From NCBI GenBank assembly GCA_003255065.1, contig QAOA01008609.1, positions 1-64,000 of the forward strand: a stretch of 64,000 nucleotides of DNA. Reading direction: 5' to 3'. Positions 35,880-47,939 of this stretch are shown in pieces. Under the pieces are notes generated by a model. That model ran no database searches, was not told where the DNA came from, and saw nothing but the letters and a program-made list of their open reading frames with translations. This stretch comes from Cercis canadensis. Its lineage: Eukaryota > Streptophyta > Magnoliopsida > Fabales > Fabaceae. Within the stretch, counting starts at the first letter, position 1, and each line of letters begins with the position of its first letter. The position numbers and the translations under genes are program-made.

Positions 35880-36660
35880 TAAATTAATTGATGTTAGTCT
35901 CATTAGAACCGTAAGAGGTGTGTTTTTAATATATATTAGTTTCAGATTTTTTTCATGTTGCCTCTGCTCCCAGTTTTGATTTAAGTTTGGCTGTTTTTCT
36001 GCCCTTTAAGCCTTTGGTTTTCTCTGGCAGTGTACAATCATTTATTTCTTTCTGGAGTTATACGGTTCCAAATTAATTGATGTTGGTCTCATTACAACCA
36101 TAAGATGTGTGTTTTTAATATATATTAGTTTCAAATTTTTTGCATGTCGCCTCTGCTCCCAGTTTTGATTTAAGTTTGGCTGTTTTTCTGCCCTGTCAAG
36201 CCTTTGGTTTTCTCTGGCAGTGTACAATCTTTTATTTCTTTCTGGAGTTATACGGATCCAAATTAATTGATATTAGTCTCATTAGAACCGTAAGATGTGT
36301 GATTTTAATATATATTATTTTCAGATTTTTTGCATGTTCTCCTGCTCTCGGTTTTGATTTAAAGTTGGCTGTTTCTCTGCCTGTCAAACCTGTTAGTTTT
36401 CTTCGACAGTGTGCAATCTTTTATTTCTTTCTAGAGTTATACAGTTTCAATTAAGTGATGTTAGTCTCATTAGAGTCATAAGATGTGTGGCTTAAATATA
36501 TATAATTTTTAATTTTTTTTTTACGTCTACTTTATTCTCAGTTTACATTTAAAGTTTTGCTATTTTTTGTATTGTTAAGCTAGTTGATTTTCTACGACAG
36601 TATATAGTCTTTTAAATCTTTCTGGAGCTATAGAGCCCCGATTTAAGCGCTTATTGTCTT
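35880..36660 (+). repeat. About 188-bp tandem repeat, four to five degenerate units
   Basis: Unit starts recur at about 35881, 36071, 36258, 36449 and 36642 (ATTAATTGATGTTAGTCTC and variants). Each unit ends with a TTTATTTCTTTCTGGAG block. Similarity falls from left to right. The array lies inside the Ogre/Tat-type LTR, a class known for tandem repeats. Confidence 0.8.
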
Positions 36661-37202
36661 TTTAAAATCATAAGATGTATATCTTCAATTTGAGAAATAT
36701 TCATAATTTTTCATTTTTTGTTGATTGGCTGAGGTTCTATTTAGTCTGTTGTTCTTGATGTGCTAAGCTATTTTTTGTATAGATTGGACCTGGCCCATGA
36801 AATGGACTGGTTTATGTCCTCTGATTTGTTGAGCTGGTTTCTATTCTAGGCTAAACCAGGCCCACGAAATGGGCTTACATATCATGCATTTTACATTCAT
36901 TTAGTTAATTCTATGCGACTAACATCCATAGGCCTCTTACTTGTCAAAGGAGGAATAAGAGCGAGTTACCCCCATAGGGGTGGCTCTTCTATCTGCCCGA
37001 GGTAAGGATAAGCGTCATTTTGGGAACCGAGAAGCGTGAGAACAAAGTGAAAGGATTAGGACGCGATTAGATTCATGCATAGCACAATTTTTTTATTTGA
37101 AAATTTTGAATTCCTTTTTTATTTTAATTTTGAAAAATAAAAAAAATATAATAATAATAAAAATAAAAATTCATTTTGAATCATTGCGAACTACGCGGAC
37201 TT

Positions 37203-37299
37203 TGATCCCTAATTAGGGTACGTAGGCATTCGAAGGTGACGAATCAAGTCCNTCCCTATTTAGGGTATGTAGGCATTCGAGGGTGACGAATCAAGTCCT
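37203..37299. repeat. 48-bp duplication across a single N (37252)
   Basis: The block with GTAGGCATTCG and GTGACGAATCAAGTCC occurs on both sides of the N with a few differences. It probably reflects a contig join within repetitive LTR sequence. Confidence 0.75.
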
Positions 37300-37599
37300 G
37301 TTTTAAATAATCACCTATTTTTCTTTTAGGGATAAAATAAATACGATCAGATCATGATTTAATTAACACAATTAATTTTAGGTAACCGTCGTTTAGACAG
37401 GTGTTATAGGGTGCCTAACACCTTCCCTCTCCCGAACCTTCTCTGGTTCGCAGACATATTTTTTTAGAAATTAAAAGGGGTTTTCCAATTGTTCCCCAGA
37501 TTTTTAATACGATTGGTGGCGACTCCAGAGTTTTCATTTCGAAAACTAAATCTCTTTTTATTTTAGTCATCCTCGTTATAGCGACCTCCGGATATGTTA

Positions 37600-38850
37600 T
37601 GACACCAAGTATTTTGTTGAGGAAGTTATCCTAAAACAACTTAAACTGCAGGAAGCCAGAGAAATACTACCTCTTTCAAGTACAGTCACAACTTCTGATA
37701 AAGTATAGCACCTTCCTTCCATGTTTATGTGAGTGCAGGAAATATTCAACAATATAATTACATATCTTAATGAAATTCTGGTACAACTGTGGGATAGAGT
37801 AACTATAATCATATCAAACACTATTCTACAACAGCATTTGGCATAGTTAAACACTCGGAGTTTGCATAGCAAACATGTGTGCTATTCCAAGATAATCATA
37901 TGCATTATAAGAGAACATTAACTCAGTAAGGTCAGCTAATGAACACTAATTAACAAGAGTTCAACAACAGATTTTACAAATGAAAAGCATCGACAAGAAC
38001 CATTTAAATCACCAAGTAATGCAATAACCAGTTCCTACTCCATAGCATATAAGTATAACATTAGTTTCGAAACTACCAGTTCCTCTTTTTTCCTTTCTTA
38101 ATGCAAACAGATCAGGACTTATTGTCTAGTTCGCTTCGATTCAATGACACTAGGAGAAAATCAGATAGCCTTCCTATTTTCAGAAAAAGAAAGCAACTAA
38201 GCAACCTGTGCAAACAACTAATTTATGTTCTATATTATTTTAAATCTCTTATTCATCCTCTTCTAGGAGCATATTTGTATTTTTAGTTGTGAATTTAAGA
38301 AGAGTTTATGCCCCTTAAATTTCAAAAGTTGAAAGAAAAAAAACAGACAAAGAGGCACATGCTTTTTTATATTGTGTAAAATAATTAAAATATCTTACAG
38401 TGCTATATAGTTATTTTATTTATATATGTAGTTCTTCTTTTATATTTGAACATTTTTATCATATATATGAGCATAATAACTGTATATACCTATAAATATT
38501 TTAGTCATTTTTTATGGTGCAGTAGACACTCACTTAAAATTTTTATCCTTTTCACACTTTATGTATGATCTTTTATTTGAAGTTTTAAAACATTAGAATA
38601 ATTCTCTTATTTAAAACTAACTTGCAAAAAATGGTTTTCCTGGCAAAATACAACTTGCTAGTTGCAATATAGCAAAAGCAGGCATGAGTGGTTAGATTAG
38701 TACAAATTGGGGCTTGTTTGTTATGTCCTTTTTTGTTTTCATTTTCACTAGAAACAGGAAATAAGGCTAAAAACTTACTTGACTTTAATAGTGAAAATAT
38801 TTTTTAAAATGAGCAATGACATTTTTACAATTTAAACCACTTTTTATTTA
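37600..38850. other. Intergenic, nothing recognised
   Basis: AT-rich with short open frames only. A short block near 38660-38710 (CAGGCATGAGTGGTTAG) is repeated near 58380. Confidence 0.4.
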
Positions 38851-38854
38851 TTTA

Positions 38855-39512
38855 TTTAACAGAAATTTTATGATACTACATAAGTATGTTATACTATATT
38901 GACGTGACAAGTATACATAATTTTTATATTTTATTGAATATAAATATAATTTATTTTATTTTCTCAAATAAATTTAAAAATATTTAATTTATACACGTGT
39001 TATTTTCATATTGACTAATCTCATATAGTATGACATATTACATAAATATAAAAAGTATTTAAGAAACCTCCTTTATTTATATATTTTTATTATAGGTTTT
39101 TTAGATACTTTTAGTATTTATGTAGTATGTCATACTACACAGAAATAATTAATAAATGAATTACATGTGTACAAATTAACTGTTTTTAAGTTTGTTTAAA
39201 AAATTAAATAAATTATATTCGAGGATTTTATGATACTACGTAAGTATGTTATACTACACTGACGTGGCAAACATACATAATTTTTTATATTTTATTATAT
39301 ATAAAATATAATTTATTTAATTTTTTAAACAAACTTAAAAATAATTAATTTGTACATATGTCATTCATTTATTGGTTATTCTTATGTAGTATGACATACT
39401 ACATAAATATTAAGAAACCTCCAATTATATTTTATATATAATAAAATATAAAAATTATGTATACTTGCCACGTCAGTGTATTATGACATACTTACTTAGT
39501 ATCATAGAATTC
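38855..39512. repeat. AT-rich inverted-repeat element, MITE-like
   Basis: The motif GATACTACNTAAGTATG followed by TTGACGTGNCAAGTATACA occurs forward at about 38870 and 39230 and in reverse at about 39460-39510. Shorter AGTATGTCATACTAC pieces lie between. The 39225-39345 and 39425-39510 blocks would form a long hairpin. I could not fix a clean terminal target duplication, and at least two related units seem to be present. Confidence 0.5.
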
Positions 39513-39950
39513 TTCATTTTTATTTCATCACTCCTCTTTCCGTCTTTCTCCTTTGACGCCCAACAACACAATCGTTCCACCATCTTTGCCCAGCGCGATT
39601 TAGTTCAAGGATTACCAATGTGTTTGGTTGCTTTTCATATTCCGTTTTTAAGGATTCCTTTTCTGGTTCTTGTGATTTTTCTTGCACTTCTGCAACCATG
39701 GGCTCGAGATTCTTCACTACCTCTCACTCTGACTCTATCAAAGGATTAACATCAATGGGTTTGCTTGAGGAATATTGTCATTCTTTGGTTGCTTCACTTC
39801 CCCACTTTGTACAGATTCCTTTACTGGTTTCTCTAGCAGCGTTTCCTTCACACTAGGTTCTGTGGATGATGGCTCTTTGGGTTTTTCTTGGGCAGTAACT
39901 GGTGTTAGTTCTGTGATACCGATAGTCTGTGAATCAGATTTTCAGTCAAA
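39512..39950 (-). pseudogene. Pro/Glu/Lys-rich coding-like fragment
   Basis: On the minus strand, an open stretch from about 39935 to 39745 reads through motifs such as VTAQEKPKEPSSTEPS and VKETLLEKPVKESVQ without a start. A second open stretch at about 39717-39520 contains VAEVQEKSQEPEKESLK. The composition is typical of a charged, disordered protein rather than chance AT-rich sequence. No splice signals join the parts clearly, and the parent gene is not recognised. Confidence 0.3.
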
Positions 39951-40224
39951 AACAAATCCTTAGCATAAATTGGTTGAAAACGATGGGAGACACTTGCTCT
40001 TTCTTTACAAATTATCCATCTAAGATGGTTTGTCTCACTCGATTTTACACAGTCAAAACTGATCTTTAATTGGGGCAACATGTATGTATTGGTTTCTAGA
40101 GGAAGACAAAGGAGTTTGAAATCGTAGTTAGAAAATGACTTTAAAGTTTCAAACCAACCACATTTTTAGAAAATGAAAACGTGAAAATGAAAATGGAAAT
40201 ATGAAACATTTCAAAAACCAAACA

Positions 40225-41668
40225 GGCCTTGGTTTTATAGCAGAGGAAAACAGGGGAGAAGCAGAGGATGAAAATTTCTTGATGAACTTTCAAATTTGAC
40301 TTTAATTAAAAAGATGGGTCTTCTAGAGCTTTTATATTAGAGGACATTCACTAAAACATTACAATAGATAACACATTCAATCTTACCTCAGGAAATCAAC
40401 AGAAAATGCATTATCTTAACTACAAGAACAACAAATGCCTCCAAGTGAAGGAACTTTAAAGATCTTACTTGAGGTGCATTTGCTTGTCTTGGTATCAAAT
40501 TTATGAATAGGACCAAACCTTAGATCCTTCAAAAAGTGGATTGCCTAAATTGGTTCCAAGCTAGGTTCTCTGGAGCACATTGTGATAGGAATCAGTGACA
40601 AGTTTCCTGGCCTGACAACCTAAGCTCAAGTGGGAGACACCATTGCTATTGAACTCACAAATAATCTATTTTATAGAGGGAGTTGTTATTCATTGGCATG
40701 GACATTTTAGTTATCAATTTGTTAACAGTGTTTATTTCTCCTTATATTTAGTAGCTTGCATTTGGGTAAGGTGGGAAATAACCCACTGCAGCAATTTTAG
40801 GTGCACAACATAATGAGAAAAAAAATCTAGAAAATGATGTATGCACACTATGTCTATAAAGTCTTAAGTTGTATAGAGAAAAAAATTAAGTGGGTGCAGT
40901 GAAATTCAGATATTACCATTGTGTATGCAGGTGGAGAATGTGTAAATGCAATGTTGGGTCTTTGTCCTCCAACACCATATTATTCTATTTTGAGAAATAA
41001 AGGGAAGTGGACAATGGGGGATTGTTGGGATCACTAGAACATGCTGGTGAGTGCACAGCAATGGTACAATCTCCCACTAGAACCTAGATATTGGACAAGG
41101 AAACTTACCATTGATTCCCATCACAACGCGCTACAGAAAAGCTCGGCACATCTTTCCCATTTGAAGGGTTTGAACTCATATGGTAACACCTTGCATGCTT
41201 CATGAGATCTGCTTCTGTGTGGAGCATATGGTATATGTAAGAAACGGCTGAAAAACGCAGTACAACACCAATCTTAGTTATTGATTTGTAGTACCAGTTT
41301 ACTTGATAACTAGTTCTTAGATATTGCTGGCTTGCTGCTATATAACCGTTCGATTTGTACTGGTAAGTGGTAAGTTGTACTGGAATATTGTACTATATCT
41401 TCTGTTTTGGTCCCAAATTAAATTATTCCACTGATCACATTTCGTTGAAAGCTACGTACAATAATTGGAGGATACACACCTAAACAATAGAATAACATGG
41501 AGAATGCCTATCACATGTGGGTCTAATGAGTAATGACAATTTCCTTGGTTCAATTCTCACTATGTACTTTCCTATTATCTAATACTATGCTCTTTTCTAA
41601 TAAAAGAAAAAGAATAGTATAGTGACTGGTGAGTGTTTTAGGTAACAGTGTGATTATGATTTTTAATT
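40225..41668. repeat. 1.4-kb duplicated segment (pairs with 58430-59841)
   Basis: Nearly collinear with 58430-59841, with small insertions and substitutions at a few percent. The second copy ends exactly at the N at 59842. The segment is non-repetitive in appearance and may hold the 3' part of a gene on the minus strand. Confidence 0.85.
40515..40640 (-). pseudogene. Possible terminal-exon fragment
   Basis: On the minus strand, after a possible acceptor (CTTAG, or CTCAG in the sister copy), the frame reads CQARKLVTDSYHNVLQRT and is then interrupted. The sister copy at 58700-58806 stays open to a stop, giving about 40 residues ending SKVWSYS. Upstream exons were not found. The frame is short and could be chance. 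Confidence 0.25.
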
Positions 41669-44265
41669 AATTGTAACATGTATATTTTTTTTGGCATTTT
41701 CAAACCACCGGTGTACTTACGGGCTTTGGGCAGAATAGTAGCCTCCCTTGCCTATGCTAAAATAGAATATTTGATATTATACATTTTGATTACTATTACC
41801 AGAAGAGGTGCCATTAGACCCAAAGGTCATTAACATCCTTTCTGTCACACAAATATTAGTAACAATAACAAGAATGTGAGAATACGGCATAAGTTTTCTT
41901 TCAAATCTATTCTCTTTAGTATTGACAGACTCTCCCATTCTCAGTTTTCATAGAATTGTGTTTCATCCCATCTATCCATCTCCCTTCGGCAATTACTAGT
42001 GAAACAAACTAAAGTAATAAACAGATAAGTTCAAGTTATCTCATTTAAGCTACTGCCTACTGCCAGTTCAGACTATATTTCTCCAAGAATTCTTCAAATG
42101 CCTTCTGAACCAAACAAAATTGAATTCTTGTTCTACACAATCTTAAATTCAAGTTCTAGCTCAACTTTCTTACGTTCCAAATGTTAAGAAAAACCTCACT
42201 ACAGGAGAGGGTGTAATGTACACACAGACATACACTACACACCCGTTGAATCATTTTGATAGAGTTGGATTATTTCATGAACACCTCAAAACGATTTGAA
42301 TACCTGCTTGGTTACTCGAACTTTATAAGTTTTTCACGTGTATTTCATGGACAGATAATATTTTTCTTGACAAATACATATATTCTTTAAACGTTATATC
42401 ATCATTTTTTTTAAAAAGAAAAATGCTATCAAATATAATAAAATATTTATTTATTCACAAAAATCTATGCCCCTAAGTTTTATAAAATAGTAATAGTATT
42501 TAGCTATAGAAGAATTTGCTAGAATCTTGTCAGAATTCAAATGTGATTGTTAGATAAAACAAAATTATAAAAATCACATATTTATTGAAAAGTGGTTATA
42601 AGTTTACATCATTTTGATAATACAAAAAAAAATTCTTTATACAAATCAATTTGCTGGTGAACAAATTAACAACAGAAAACAAGAGGATAGAAGTGAGGAC
42701 TAAGAGTCCTTGTCACATACAAGTGAGGACGAAGCACAATGTTATCACATAACTATAGCGTAGTATCTGTATGCCTCACAGTTCAAGAGACCTACAGCCA
42801 TGACAGCACCATCAGAATTCTCAGCTAGCAGCAAATGCTTTCTCTTCCAATCTATTTAAAACTTCTTCAATAATAAGAGCTGTCAATGCCATGGACAAGA
42901 ATTTCTTGCATGAACCAGATACAACACATTTTCTTGTACTATACAAATCAAAATATGACTTAGCTTAAGGTTATTGGCATAGTATATGGGCACATGTTAT
43001 ATCTAGTTGATACAAGAAATTCCCGAAATTGACATACATTAAATTGAGAACTGATACACTTACCATTATATATCTCGCCAAACTTTACACCACAGAACTT
43101 GGACAATACATATTGAGAACTGAATCCACTTATTGTGGTGAGAAAATATTTAGTAGTGGATATAACATTTCTCAATCAAATTTGAGATAATATAAAGCCC
43201 TTATATATGTCGTTCATGACATTTGCCACCTTTTCAAGTTGCTGAAATAGTTGAACTGGTAATGAAATCAAAGAGCTTATCATAATTTTTTTAGAAAAAT
43301 AATTTTTTTTTAAAAAAANAAAATATTAAATATTTTTTACAGTACATTTCTACAAGAGATACCGTGAAAAAGAGCATAGAATATGATCAATTTTAGAGAA
43401 TTTTCCAAGGTATTTCTCATGAAAAATGTTATGTGGGAAAACAACGATTTTCTTGAAGTGGCTATGGATGACGATTCTCTAGTTTGAGTCTAGTTGTGAG
43501 GCTTCCTACCAAGGTATTGGGGCAAGAAAAGTTTGCTGATTAAGCTCACAAAAACTACTGAGTGCTAGCTCAGAGAAGCTAGATATCAAAAGTTACTTAA
43601 TTGGAACTAGCTTGGAAAAGCTAGGGATCAAATAATACTCAGTTGGAGTAAGCTTGAGAAGTTAGAGATCAAAGAATATTCTTTTAGAGCTAGCTTAGAG
43701 ACGCTAGAGATCAAATAACAATTCTATTCTAGTATGTTATTAAAATCACCAATCATGATGCAGACAAATGAAATATAGGGAGTGATCCTCTTTGGTTGAA
43801 CATATTATGTGATCCAGATCCAAACTTCATCCTACAACACATTCTGTTAATTAGTTAGATGCTTACTACATGTTTTGTCAATTTCTTTAGTTGTATATAT
43901 TGTACAATGAGTGGAATTTATATCATTAGTATTTGGAATTTAATAATTAGTAAGATCAAATATGAATAATAATTGATACAAGCTACCACACACAACATAA
44001 TTAGATTAAAAATCTTTCGCAAAATTGAGATTCTATATTCAAATTCTTACTCTCTTAATATTTTTAATTAAAATAATTAGCTTTATCTATCTAATAGCTA
44101 AAAAAATAAAGAAAAATGTTGATAATAATAATCCCTGCTACCAAGTAGAGAAAAAAGGCAAACAAGAACTGTTGGCAATACTTTTATTAATAGTATAAAT
44201 ATTCCAACAACTAAAGCTGCATTGGTACTGTTGGTGTTTCCGCTGAAATTGTTCATTTGTTTCTA
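41669..44265. other. Intergenic with scattered duplicated patches
   Basis: Patches at about 42040-42240, 42630-42790 and 43070-43280 recur at 56090-56280, 57915-58200 and 57165-57360. A single N lies at 43319 in a low-complexity A/T run. No gene was recognised. Confidence 0.5.
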
Positions 44266-44269
44266 CAAC

Positions 44270-45555
44270 ATGATGCAGCAGCAATTGTAGCAATAACAGC
44301 TTTATTTTGTGAACACAAAGTTGCTGTAGATATTATGGTCCAGAGTTTTCGCTTGTTATTGGCATTGGTATTTGCATAAACATTGAAAATCTATACAGTC
44401 CCCCCTATAAGCATTCTCCTTCTCCCTACACTGTACAGAGCAGTGTTTATTTTTTAAACAAGGCCCTTTCCATATTCCGCTTGGCCTCGCACAGCTGGTT
44501 TCACAGTCAAAATCGCAATAACATTTCCAACCAACGCTACAATGTCCATCAATTGCACCTTCTCTTTCTTTGCAAATGTATTTACAATCATTCACAAAGA
44601 AACAAGTTCCTTTATATTTTTCGCTAGAATTTGAACATAGCTTTACCTCTTCTCCCATAACTCGTAACCCTGCATATATAGATAGAGAAAAGGAAAAAAG
44701 AAAGAGATGACTAATTAATGACTATGATCATTGTCAACAAATAGAGAAATTGAGAAGATCGATTATCAAGCCAATAGATTATGGGTCAGTGGCGAGAGCC
44801 TGAGATAGTATGCAAAAAGTCTTAAGTTGAAAAGTCCACATCAAGAGAGAGAGAAGAGAGGATCAACCATAGGTAAAGCAGATGAGGACAACGAAGATGG
44901 ACAACTTACAGATGTAGCAGCAATTGTAGCAATAACAGCTTTATTTTGTGAACACAGAGTTGCTGTAGATATTATGGTCCAGAGTTTTCGCTTGTTATTG
45001 GCATTGGTATTTGCATAAACATTGAAAATCTATACAGTCCCCCCTATAAGCATTCTCCTTCTCCCTACACTGTACAGAGCAGTGTTTATTTTTGAAACAA
45101 GGCCCTTTCCATATTCCGCTTGGCCTCGCACAGCTGGTTTCACAGTCAAAATCGCAATAACATTTCCAACCACCGCTACAATGTCCATCAATTGCACCTT
45201 CTCTTTCTTTGCAAATGTATTTACAATCATTCCCAAGGAAACAAGTTCCTTTATATTTTTCGCTAGAATTTGAACATAGCTTTACATCTTCTCCCATAAC
45301 TCGTAACCCTGCATATATAGATAGAGAAAAGGAAAAAAGAAAGAGATGACTAATTAATGACTATGATCATTGTCAACAAATAGAGAAATTGAGAAGATCG
45401 ATTATCAAGCCAATAGATTATGGGTCAGTGGCGAGAGCCTGAGATAGTATGCAAAAAGTCTTAAGTTGAAAAGTCCACATCAAGAGAGAGAGAAGAGAGG
45501 ACCAACCATAGGGAAAACAGATGAGGACAACGAAGATGGACAACTTACAAACAGA
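44270..45555. repeat. Tandem duplication of about 645 bp carrying defensin-like genes
   Basis: The unit at about 44270-44908 is repeated at about 44915-45555 with very few differences and no N between. The junction at about 44910-44920 joins the first exon of one copy to the 3' flank of the other. Confidence 0.85.
44356..44910 (-). pseudogene. Double-defensin-like copy without its original start
   Basis: The second exon (44669-44356) is nearly identical to that of the 45.5-kb gene and encodes both cysteine domains, including CARPSGIWKGPC and CLCKYQC. The first-exon remnant (about 44910-44868) is cut by the tandem-duplication junction, so the signal-peptide start is not present. The copy is treated as a recent fossil. 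An internal Met at the start of the mature part exists, but without a signal peptide the product would not be secreted. Confidence 0.7.
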
Positions 45556-45564
45556 AGCAGCCAT
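44995..45564 (-). CDS. Secreted peptide with two tandem defensin-like domains
   Basis: Two exons on the minus strand, 45564-45507 and 45308-44995, 123 aa. The signal peptide has core CKLSIFVVLICFPYG. The mature part has sixteen Cys in two sets of eight. Domain 1 starts LCSNSSEKYKGTC, has CKYIC and GHC, then CYCDFDC. Domain 2 starts SCARPSGIWKGPC, has CSVQC and GDC, and ends CLCKYQC. Each set follows the plant defensin order C..C..CxxxC..C..CxCxxxC. The donor is GTTGGT, weaker than the GTAAGT of the 34-kb relative. The peptide is expected to be secreted to the apoplast; defence or signalling is inferred from the family. This is the only copy here with start, signal and both domains complete. 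Confidence 0.8.
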
Positions 45565-46204
45565 GTTTTCTAGAAATTAAATGCTATGTTTTGATGATGC
45601 AGGTGAAGATTAGCTCAGGCATATATATATAGCAAGAGCAAGGTTGTTGCTTTCAATACTTAAGAATGTAAAGAGATTGAAAAAATCGCTCAACTTGCGG
45701 CTGAGGATATTCTAGCTACCACATTCCTAGTTGTCTCAGTTCCTTGTTGTGTTTCTTATTATATATCCGTATCTTGGTGTAGCGGCTGCCGCATTTCCTG
45801 TGATTCCATGAGCGGTGTGCTGATCTTAGACAATTCATGGAACCATCTTTGTTCCATTTAATAACATACTACAACATGATATCATTAACTCGGACAAAAG
45901 TAGACGTAACTTTTATTAACTAGTAAATATCTAATAGATTTTTATTTTTTAGTTTAATTTTCATTAAAATAATTTTATATTATCACCCAATCAAATGTTG
46001 CCATGTATGAAAAAAATAAAGAAACTTATTTATTTTAATGATGTGGCAACATACTATTAGGTGGTAGTATAAAAGAATTTTACACCAGCAATAAATCAAA
46101 ATTAATTTTTATTAGTACCCAGGTTTAATTTGTATTATTTTTAATTCAACACCCGTCGTCACTTTCATTTAATTTTTATTTTTTTATTTTTGAAGCTTTT
46201 AATC

Positions 46205-46230
46205 AATATATATATATATATATATATATA
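46205..46230. repeat. (AT)n microsatellite
   Basis: A simple dinucleotide run between the defensin-like cluster and its relics. Adjacent sequence at about 46290-46625 recurs in part at 57780-57910. Confidence 0.9.
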
Positions 46231-46911
46231 AAATAACAGTTTTCCCCAGAGTCCCCCCAATAAATTTGAATTGAAACAACATAAATAGAAACACACTCCT
46301 TTATCCCTTGAGTTAATATGCTTTGGTACAATTGAATGTTTTATGGGATCTGATGTCTTTAGTGCACATTGATCGCACTTCTTTTCTCTCGTTCTCACAC
46401 TTGCTTTATTTCAGTTTTATATGATCATATTTGTCTTCTCTTTCTCTGTATTCGGCTCCATGATTTTATTCTTGCCTTGGTTTCTAGGTTAGTTTCTCTC
46501 ACTTATTTCTGGCCATCAAAAATATCAGACACCATATCAAAATCAGACCACAAGATTGAGCCTGATATGGTAATTTCATTGTTGCCACTTGGCATACCCC
46601 AAGCAACTGATCATCGCTATTAGAAATTAACTATTCTTTTTTTTTGTTGGTATATTACAACTTCTGTGGAGAGGGAATAGCGCTGAAAGTTGAAAAAAAA
46701 CTGTCAGGGTTTGGGCCTGGACTTGCTCTGTTATTAGAGCCTTCAAGTGTCAATTAACCAAAAGCTCATTCACAAAACGATTAGATTTTAGCATGGACAA
46801 AATACAACATTGCTTGGGATATCCTTACAAAATACAATTCTTGAGCAGTATTCTAGAATTTAATTAATTGCCACCTAATACACTTGACAAGTTTCCAATA
46901 AAAACATGATG

Positions 46912-47390
46912 TATAATGAGCAGTGTCAGCATGGCCAAAAAGCCCCAAAAAAAAAAAGCAGTATCAGCAATTGTGGCGACAATTGTAATAACTGCTGCTT
47001 TTGTTTCATGTACATCATGATAACATAGTCCATGATTAAGAAAAAGAGAAACAGTAATATACATTCCTAACTCATTTGCATTCCGCTTTATTTCTGTGTG
47101 TCAAGAAAAGGGGACGGGTAAAGCAGAACAAGGCAATGGTGGACATTTTACTAAGTAAACATGATTTCTAAGGAGGTTTCTCTTGGAGCCCAAGCCAATA
47201 TCGTTTGGGTTAATATGGTGCTTTGCACACTTGCAGTTGAACGAGGTTGGTAGAAATAGTAAATGATGATTGTCATTCCCGAACACCTTTCCATATTTCA
47301 CTAAAATTTTGACTTATCTGTTCATCTTCCTTTTCCATAATTCTTAGCCTTCCATATATAAAAGTAAAAAAAGAAGAAAGATAATCCTTG
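46912..47390 (-). pseudogene. Decayed defensin-like relic, copy 1
   Basis: Shares with the 44-45 kb genes the 3'-flanking block around GCAATTGT-GCGACAATTG and the start of the second exon: ATATATGGAAGGC near 47350 followed by a frame starting MEKEDEQ. The cysteine framework is not kept. It is collinear with 49792-50235. It is an old fossil of the family. Confidence 0.5.
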
Positions 47391-47545
47391 TTATGGATTA
47401 ATTTTTTAATTCCTATACTCGTATATTTTTCTTTTATTCTGATAAACTGTTCCAGAAATTTGAAAAAGAAGACCTACAACTTTCAGGATCAAAGCATACA
47501 TGCTAAGATCTAATGCTTTGCAAAGAGTAGCTTTTATTTATTTTA

Positions 47546-47915
47546 GAGTAAAACCCCTTTTTAGTCCCTGAATTATTCAGTGATTGACAAGTTAGTCCTC
47601 CAAAAATGTTCGCTGACAATTTCGTCCTCGAATTATGGTTCCGTACGACAAATTAGTCCTCGAATTATATTCGCTGACAATTTAGTCCTCGAATTATGGT
47701 TTCATACGACAAATTAGTCCTCGAATTAATCCTCAACTGAGGACTAATTTGTCGTACGGAACCATAATTCGAGGACTAAATTGTCAGCGAAAATTTTTCG
47801 AGGACTAATTTGTCGTACGGAACCATAATTTGAGGACGAAATTGTCAGCGAACATTTTTGGGGGACTAACTTGTCCATCGTTGAATTTTTCAGGGACCAA
47901 AAAGGGGTTTTACTC
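47546..47915. mobile_element. Mutator-like foldback MITE, copy 3
   Basis: This 370-bp element starts GAGTAAAACCCC and ends GGGGTTTTACTC, flanked by a perfect 9-bp target duplication, TTTATTTTA (47537-47545 and 47916-47924). The two halves are nearly complementary along their whole length, with internal repeats of GACAAATTAGTCCTCGAATT. The transcript would fold into one long hairpin. It is the best-preserved member of the family in the window. Confidence 0.9.
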
Positions 47916-47939
47916 TTTATTTTATTTGAGAATTGGTAT

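Larger units (their letters stand above)
35400..37590 (+). mobile_element. Ty3-gypsy Ogre/Tat-type LTR fossil plus a short leader
   Basis: The left end is tentatively TGTGGACACCTATTTTCGTCC (near 35401). A TATA-like TATAAAAGCAAGAGG lies at about 35681. Towards the right end GGGTGCCTAACACCTTCC and then TGGTGGCGACTCC (37515-37527) are typical of Tat/Ogre elements, where the latter lies at the primer site just after the LTR. Only about 70 bases of the internal region follow. A small duplication around the N at 37252 lies inside. No coding part is left here; the element looks old and incomplete. Confidence 0.6.
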
